From the NCBI GenBank assembly GCA_934546725.1, contig CAKTED010000024.1, positions 1 through 10,895 on the forward strand: DNA of 10,895 bases, written 5' to 3'. The DNA is from an uncultured Oscillospiraceae bacterium (GTDB lineage: Bacteria; Bacillota; Clostridia; Oscillospirales; Oscillospiraceae). How positions within the stretch are numbered: the first letter of the stretch is position 1; each line of letters opens with the position of its first letter. Position numbers and translations under genes: made by a program. Of this stretch, positions 7,401 to 10,895 are shown in pieces. The notes beneath the pieces are model-generated. The model made no database searches and had not been told where the DNA came from. It saw only the letters and a list, made by a program, of their open reading frames with translations.

Positions 7401-8594
7401 GACGGCGGAGAGATCAGAATTACCGCTCCGGACGATACCGTTGACGTTACGGCAAAGGTTCCCACGAGCCTTAAGGCAGGCGAAAAGCTGAAGATCTCCG
7501 ACATTACCGCAGGCGGCGAGAAGCTTTCTGAGCAGGCGCTTTCAGCCAGCGTCGTTGTGGCAGTCACGGACGAATACAGTAACAGCCTCGGCCTCACCTG
7601 TGACGCGGGCATATATGAGACGGAGGAGCTTGAGGAGGGAGTATATTACGTCACCGTCGTATACTCGAACGCGGATCAGAACGCTGAGCACCCATACGGC
7701 CACGGCGTCGTTACGTACAGAGTCACCACAGACTCCTTCACGATAAGCGGCGGCAACCCGACCTATCCCGTAACCATCCCCGGGGGAACTGCCGGCGGCA
7801 GGGTGAAGTCCGATAAGCTCGCGGCGGATGCCGGCGTTACCGTAACGCTCACGCCCATGGCGAATAAGGGCTATTACCTCAGCTCCCTGCGCGTAAGCAG
7901 CAAGGCGGGCGAGGATATAAAGCTTACGGATAACGGCAACGGAACGTACAGCTTTGCCCAGCCGCGCGGCGGCTCCACCGTAAGCTTCAGCTTCAACGAG
8001 GAGTCCAAAAAGCTGCCGTTTACTGACGTAAATGCGAACGACTGGTTCGAGGAATCCGTCAGATACGTCTATGAAAACGGTATAATGAACGGCGTTAAGG
8101 ACGATACCTTCGACCCGAACGGCGGCGCGACGCGCGCGATGATAGCTACGATGATCTACCGTCTCGAGGGCTCGCCGAAGAGCGCCGGAGGAAATAAGTA
8201 TACCCCCACGGCGGGACATCCCATCTTTGGCGACGTCGGAGTCGGCAGCTGGTATTATGACGCCGTGATCTGGTGCGCGGCAAACGGTATCGTTGAGGGC
8301 GACGATAACGGCAACTTCAACCCGAACGCAAGCGTGACCCGCGAGCAGCTGGCCGCGATGCTCCATCGCTATGCGAAATTCAAGGGCTATGACGTCTCCG
8401 TCGGCGAAAATACGAACATCCTGTCGTATAACGACGCCTTTGAGGTGAGCGAATACGCCATTCCCGCAATGCAGTGGGTCTGCGGCAGCGGCATTATGAA
8501 CGGCATCGGCGAGAGCCTGCTGGCTCCCCGCAGCAATGCCGAGCGCAGCCATGTGGCCGCCATATTCATGCGGTTCTGCGAGCTGTACAAATAA
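4455..8594 (+). CDS. Large secreted SLH-domain surface protein with Glug-like repeats
   Basis: A 1379-residue exported protein probably held on the cell wall by its C-terminus. The start at 4455 is chosen for its AAGGAGGT and because it opens a classic signal peptide (MKKRLLSILLVLC, then cleavage near AFA, residues 23-25). Residues 328-441 hold five G(L/G)IxG copies at 328, 355, 383, 410 and 437, a strict 27-28 residue period typical of Glug-type beta-solenoids. A Pro/Glu/Ser-rich linker spans about 724-748. A second beta-rich region follows to about 920, then Ig- or bacterial-repeat-like stretches (about 1095-1185, with GYYLSSLRVSS). Three SLH domains close the protein, from about 1187, 1255 and 1321. 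SLH1 and SLH2 keep the TR of the usual ITRAE motif (ATRAM, VTREQ); SLH3 has NAERSH instead. The SLH domains imply binding to a secondary wall polymer. The ligand or function of the ectodomain is unknown; no sortase motif or catalytic site is recognisable. It has its own promoters and terminator. Confidence 0.92.
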   Translation: MKKRLLSILLVLCLVCGLMPVSAFAADTAINDAMGLSTDVVTFENDATYPWAVDAAAKTLSSTNHSHESSSTLTATLKTGYTLVFEVESSSEGNCDQLAVTLPDGSTKVYDINYGAVQLVWCNDSGSDQTITWSYSKDGSINAGDDTAYIRNVRAIANGTEFTVSYPDGFMSDIYTVDGEGNNVPVASGAKLAVGTELWLRLENKKVPADSFFDIWRVNGLEMFGTENGEPTVCVQVCGDMSIEEVFVKQLSTDADGNYLIGSLEELQRFSRICYIGGDYSGKTVKLTADIKANGASYAPASEFFGTFDGAGHTIDGLNIEDGYYSSGLIGRLAGEVKDLNLTNVRAYCEGGSTGGIAGELADNGQINRCFVSGIITGEHSVGGIAGSDSGNTSITDCEFNGLVIGHYAGGITGRLSAGSVESCVARGSVAGEYMAGGIVGAVESGSNTSIHVISDCIALQDAISSLEYASRVFNNKKGGRHGLYALKDMLLIETGILMQHSNDTEKADEDADGKDVALADATAIFAAEHRFTAANGWILPEGNATAFPKRGDYTAPSADFSVTAPSNVSVYAGDRLLGSGSGSYTAPVGSLIRFEASNGYTISAVTVSGALQNGEYAILSGSGAGFTVSAEKSADTVIWVMDGHYLISNEIKDLNALIEKYQDPTTFHNDATDSEKKPLEGSYPGAWLYAIDSSTLCIGELDLGGGKIISPFPGGYISLAAPDAVTPSTAPVPSGEPEPSEDPTPAFTGISKLTAASIEALKDSADLNIDGVELDVDSIRVDDEIDLKGVSGRIGSIEIMTDCCGAAFEKGTVLSIGTITGPATEEDGEDITVDGDSSVIAENINAGALGVNCVGMLTVTGSLTSTGVVSVSGVLDVRGSITADNIMMEGGCILNAVSCTPRPSNRNGTLYYRTTLTGFKPNTLVYFVCGNSHVLARADANGQIIAWLPAGSVSSDAFYGSDLTTDAATAPAGELNGEISADGGEIRITAPDDTVDVTAKVPTSLKAGEKLKISDITAGGEKLSEQALSASVVVAVTDEYSNSLGLTCDAGIYETEELEEGVYYVTVVYSNADQNAEHPYGHGVVTYRVTTDSFTISGGNPTYPVTIPGGTAGGRVKSDKLAADAGVTVTLTPMANKGYYLSSLRVSSKAGEDIKLTDNGNGTYSFAQPRGGSTVSFSFNEESKKLPFTDVNANDWFEESVRYVYENGIMNGVKDDTFDPNGGATRAMIATMIYRLEGSPKSAGGNKYTPTAGHPIFGDVGVGSWYYDAVIWCAANGIVEGDDNGNFNPNASVTREQLAAMLHRYAKFKGYDVSVGENTNILSYNDAFEVSEYAIPAMQWVCGSGIMNGIGESLLAPRSNAERSHVAAIFMRFCELYK

Positions 8595-8663
8595 GGCTCC
8601 AGGGGCAGGATGGTTCTGGTTTTTTGACTTTGGCTGGTTTTTCAGTCTGGTTGGTTCCTTTGA

Positions 8664-8701
8664 GGGAGCGCAGCGAAGAAATTCGCTGCGCTCCCTTTTT
8701 T
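8664..8701 (+). terminator. Intrinsic terminator of the SLH gene, built from a repeat end
   Basis: A perfect 14-bp stem, with left arm GGGAGCGCAGCGAA (8664-8677), a GAAA tetraloop and right arm 8682-8695, followed by six T's (8696-8701). The left arm with its preceding GA closely matches the left end of the intergenic repeats (GAGGGAGCGCAGCGACCGAAGAA at 8780-8802), apart from two extra bases in the repeat. This suggests a shared origin. The 69 nt between the stop codon and the stem hold CTGGTTTTT-like direct repeats and no gene. Confidence 0.93.
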
Positions 8702-8703
8702 GC

Positions 8704-9006
8704 GGTCATTCAGAGAGAGCGCGGGTAAAGTTTTTTCGTCATTCAGAGGGAGCGTGGGTAAAGACTATTTCGTCATTCAGAGGGAGCGCAGCGACCGAAG
8801 AATCCCCCATATGGTTCCACCAGGGTAACGACAACGTACTGCTCTGCCCCTGACCGGGGGATCCCCGCTGCGCGAGGATGACGGAGGAAAACGCGACCCT
8901 CCCGCATCCACGATTTGAGTCTCTGCCCCTCCGTGGGGGATTCCACGGCCTGCGGCCTCTGAATGACGGATACCTTCAGTCCCCGCGTCCACTATGCCCG
9001 CACCCC
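8704..9006 (+). repeat. Intergenic composite repeat, copy R3 with three tandem left ends
   Basis: Three successive left-end modules start at 8704 (GGTCATTCAGAGAGAGCG), 8737 (CGTCATTCAGAGGGAGCG) and 8771. The first two are cut short to 33-34 nt units ending in GGGTAAAG plus T-rich sequence; only the third continues into GACCGAAGAATCCCCC and the conserved core (to about 8840). An internal right module at 8857-8883 is identical over 27 nt to the one in R1 (2495-2521). The outer right end CCTCTGAATGACG is at 8956-8968, with the shared tail CCGCGTCCACTATGCCCGC to about 9006. No credible gene is seen in it. Confidence 0.85.
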
Positions 9007-9050
9007 CTGCCAACCATCACCACCGCACCCTGCAATGCACTCACCACTAC

Positions 9051-9115
9051 GCACGTCATTCAGAGGGAGCAAAGCGACCGAAGAATCCCCCGGTTGGTTC
9101 TGCCATGGTAACAAC
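9051..9115 (+). repeat. Half copy R4 of the intergenic repeat
   Basis: Only the left half is present: GCACGTCATTCAGAGGGAGC (9051-9070), then GACCGAAGAATCCCCC and GGTTCTGCCATGGTAAC. After about 9115 the match is lost and no right end occurs before dnaA. It lies about 55 nt upstream of the dnaA -35 element. The 45 nt between R3 and R4 are C/A-rich and show nothing else. Confidence 0.8.
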
Positions 9116-9170
9116 CGCGCACCCCCACAAAACCTCCCCGTCGAAAAGGCCGCAAAACGGCAAAATTCGC

Positions 9171-9199
9171 TTGTAATAGCACGTCGGATATGGTATTAT
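9171..9199 (+). promoter_or_regulatory. Promoter of dnaA
   Basis: TTGTAA (9171-9176), a 17-nt spacer and TATTAT (9194-9199) with an extended -10 TGG (9191-9193), in an AT-rich island that stands out from its GC-rich surroundings. A second possible -10, TATAAT, lies at 9204-9209. The leader would be about 85-90 nt long. Confidence 0.75.
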
Positions 9200-9255
9200 A
9201 TATTATAATAATGTATTATGGTCTATCTGCGGCCATTTGACGATATAAACGTCCA

Positions 9256-9287
9256 GCGCGTCGAAGCGGACGCGCGGCTTTTGGGAG
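9256..9287 (+). promoter_or_regulatory. dnaA leader hairpin next to the ribosome binding site
   Basis: A perfect 7-bp stem, GCGCGTC (9256-9262) with GACGCGC (9269-9275) and a GAAGCG loop, followed by GGCTTTT and the ribosome binding site GGGAG (9283-9287), six nt before ATG 9294. It might modulate translation or act as a weak attenuator; four T's are too few for a confident terminator. Confidence 0.45.
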
Positions 9288-9293
9288 AAAAAT

Positions 9294-10601
9294 ATGAATT
9301 CATCATCGGAAGTATGGACCGCTCTGCTGTCTATCCTCGAGAAGGATCTGACGGTGACGGCGGTAAAAACATGGTTCAGCACCTGCGAGTTCGTGGAGCT
9401 CAAGGAAAACATCCTTGTGCTGCACTGCACGTCCGAATTCAAGCGCAACGTTATCCTGAACGTATATGCCGAGCGGCTCAAGGCGGCGCTGAAGGAGATA
9501 TTCGGCAGCGGCGACTTTGAGATAATGGTCCTCACGGACAACGAATACGCCGACTACGCGGGCGAGATCAGCACGGAGGTGGACCCCTTCGACGATTCGC
9601 GCTTCACGTTCGACCGCTTCGTCGTCGGCGCGTCGAACCGCATGGCGCACGCGGCGGCAATGGCCGTTGCGCGCAACCCGGCGGCGGCGTATAACCCGCT
9701 CTTCATCTACGGCGGCCCCGGCCTGGGCAAGACCCACCTGCTCTACGCCATCGGCCACGAGATCAAGCGCTCTCACCGCGAATTCCGCATCGTGTACATC
9801 AAGGGCGATGAGTTTACAAACGAGCTCGTGAGCGCCATTCAGAGCGGCAAAAACACGGATTTCCGCGATAAATACCGCTTTGCCGACCTGCTGCTGGTGG
9901 ACGATATTCAGTTCATAGCGGGCAAAATTCAGACGCAGGAGGAATTTTTCCATACCTTCAATACACTCTACGAGGCCGGAAAGCAGATCGTTCTGACGTC
10001 CGACCGGCCGCCGAAGGAGATGCTCCGTCTTGAGGAGCGCCTGCGCTCCCGCTTTGAGTGGGGCCTTCTGATGGACATTCAGCCGCCGGACTATGAAACG
10101 CGCCTCGCCATCATCCGCAACAAGGCGCAGAGCATGGGCGTCCCGCTGGAGGACCACATTGCCGAGTACATAGCCGAGAACGTGACGGAGAACATCCGTC
10201 AGCTTGAGGGCACCGTCAAGAAAATTCTCGCCTACCGCGAGCTTATCGCCGACGCGGACATAAATATCGAGCTGGTTGAGAAAATAACGCACGAGATCAT
10301 CCGCGGCGACCGCGAGTATACGCCGGACATGATAATCGAAAAGGTCGCGGCCTATTACAGCATCACGCCGGAGGACATCAAGGGCTCGAGCAGGCAGAAG
10401 AATACCGCCCTCGCGCGCCAGATATCCATGTATCTGATCCGCAAGCTCATCAATATGCCGCTCACGGACATCGGCGCCGTCATGGGCAACAAGGACCATT
10501 CCACCGTAATGCACTCCATCAAGAAAATTGAAAGCGGCATGTCCACCCCGGAATTTGCCGACGTCATCCGCGATATCACCGCGAATATTACGAACAAGTA
10601 A
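9294..10601 (+). CDS. dnaA: Chromosomal replication initiator protein DnaA
   Basis: A 435-residue DnaA, the ATP-dependent initiator that binds DnaA boxes and opens the origin. Domain I (about 1-80) has the expected Trp8 and Trp27 (AVKTWF). Domain II is very short (about 83-100), so the protein is somewhat shorter than well-studied homologues. The domain III AAA+ core has Walker A GPGLGKT (141-147), Walker B LLLVDDIQ (199-206), sensor 1 LTSDRPP (234-240), the arginine-finger region RLRSRFEWG (249-257) and sensor 2 around R302 (IRQLEG). Domain IV (about 340-435) carries the basic SSRQKNTALARQ loop and helix and the signature DHSTVMHSIKKIE (401-413). All key residues are present. The start at 9294 has GGGAG six nt upstream. 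There is no dnaN in the 294 nt downstream and no rpmH upstream, the usual Firmicutes neighbours. No T-tract terminator follows; repeat R5 starts 20 nt after the stop. Confidence 0.99.
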   Translation: MNSSSEVWTALLSILEKDLTVTAVKTWFSTCEFVELKENILVLHCTSEFKRNVILNVYAERLKAALKEIFGSGDFEIMVLTDNEYADYAGEISTEVDPFDDSRFTFDRFVVGASNRMAHAAAMAVARNPAAAYNPLFIYGGPGLGKTHLLYAIGHEIKRSHREFRIVYIKGDEFTNELVSAIQSGKNTDFRDKYRFADLLLVDDIQFIAGKIQTQEEFFHTFNTLYEAGKQIVLTSDRPPKEMLRLEERLRSRFEWGLLMDIQPPDYETRLAIIRNKAQSMGVPLEDHIAEYIAENVTENIRQLEGTVKKILAYRELIADADINIELVEKITHEIIRGDREYTPDMIIEKVAAYYSITPEDIKGSSRQKNTALARQISMYLIRKLINMPLTDIGAVMGNKDHSTVMHSIKKIESGMSTPEFADVIRDITANITNK

Positions 10602-10620
10602 GGAATGGGGCGGAATTATT

Positions 10621-10895
10621 GCACGTCATTCAGAGGGAGCCACCGGCGACCGAAGAATCCCACCGTTGGTTCCACCATGGTAACGACGACGTACTGCCCT
10701 GCCCCGCGTCGTCGCAAAGTCCGCGGGGCTCCGCTTTCGCCTTGCGGCGAAAGCTTCGCTCACTCCCTTGCTCCTCCTTTTCGGCCGCGATCTGCTTCGC
10801 TGGGTTCGCGTCCGAGACGAGGGTTGGGGATTCCACGGGGTACTGGCGTACCCCTCTGAATGACGGAGACCTTTAGACCCCGCGTCCACTATGCC
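10621..10895 (+). repeat. Intergenic composite repeat, copy R5 (reaches the window end)
   Basis: The left end GCACGTCATTCAGAGGGAGC begins at 10621, followed by GACCGAAGAATCCC and the core 'GGTTCCACCATGGTAACGAC' (10669-10688). In place of the internal right module there is a unique stretch of about 120 nt (roughly 10704-10826). It holds two local hairpins: CGACGACG/CGTCGTCG (10684-10691 with 10707-10714) and GCTTTCGCC/GGCGAAAGC (10733-10741 with 10746-10754). The right end CCCTCTGAATGACG is at 10852-10865, followed by the shared tail up to the last base. No gene is seen in it. Confidence 0.84.

Noticed and set aside
8704..8800. CRISPR-like array, from three direct repeats at 33-34 nt spacing
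   Set aside because: There are only three units with no unique spacers between, and they match the ends of the dispersed intergenic repeats. No cas genes are present.
8595..9293. Origin of replication upstream of dnaA
   Set aside because: No TTATNCACA-type boxes could be found. The AT-rich patch at 9171-9215 is short and explained by the promoter.
9218..9520. Open frame overlapping the start of dnaA in another frame, and a 9-codon frame at 9211
   Set aside because: No ribosome binding site precedes either. The longer one is explained by GC-rich codon shadowing of dnaA.

Overview
The window looks like chromosomal DNA from a GC-rich member of the Clostridia (Firmicutes), probably an uncultured gut-type Oscillospirales-like lineage. 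This rests on family content: a Na/Pi cotransporter with a PhoU tail, a small TatD-linked-type radical SAM protein, an OFA-type MFS carrier, a large SLH-domain surface protein and a Firmicutes-like DnaA with a short linker. AGGAGG-type ribosome binding sites and sigma-A-like promoters fit too. The exact genus cannot be read from the sequence. All five genes lie on the + strand.

Layout: (1) 1-1689, Na+/phosphate cotransporter, cut by the window's left edge; (2) 1726-2322, small radical SAM protein, 36 nt behind it and probably in the same operon; (3) 2323-2745, a strong hairpin, intergenic repeat R1, a C10 run and a promoter for (4) 2746-3975, an MFS carrier ended by a good intrinsic terminator; (5) 3976-4454, repeat R2, then two tandem extended -10 promoters and a leader rich in inverted repeats for (6) 4455-8594, a 1379-residue secreted protein with a solenoid repeat and three C-terminal SLH domains; (7) 8595-9293, a perfect terminator, composite repeat R3, half-element R4 and the dnaA promoter; (8) 9294-10601, dnaA; (9) 10602-10895, repeat R5, running to the window end.

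The genes do not form one pathway. Phosphate transport, a small-molecule carrier, cell-surface anchoring and replication initiation sit side by side in at least four transcription units. The most distinctive feature is a family of modular intergenic repeats. Four near-complete copies and one half copy fill every gap of more than about 250 nt. All point the same way, each follows a + strand gene, and they carry inverted ends with GTCATTCAGAGGG on one side and CCCTCTGAATGAC on the other. Copies differ by tandem gain of left or right modules, and the terminator behind the SLH gene appears to be built from a left end. No complete, clearly new enzymatic or defence system is visible. The items most worth following up are the repeat family, the atypical surroundings of dnaA (no dnaN, rpmH or DnaA-box cluster in the sequence shown) and the elaborate promoter region of the SLH gene.
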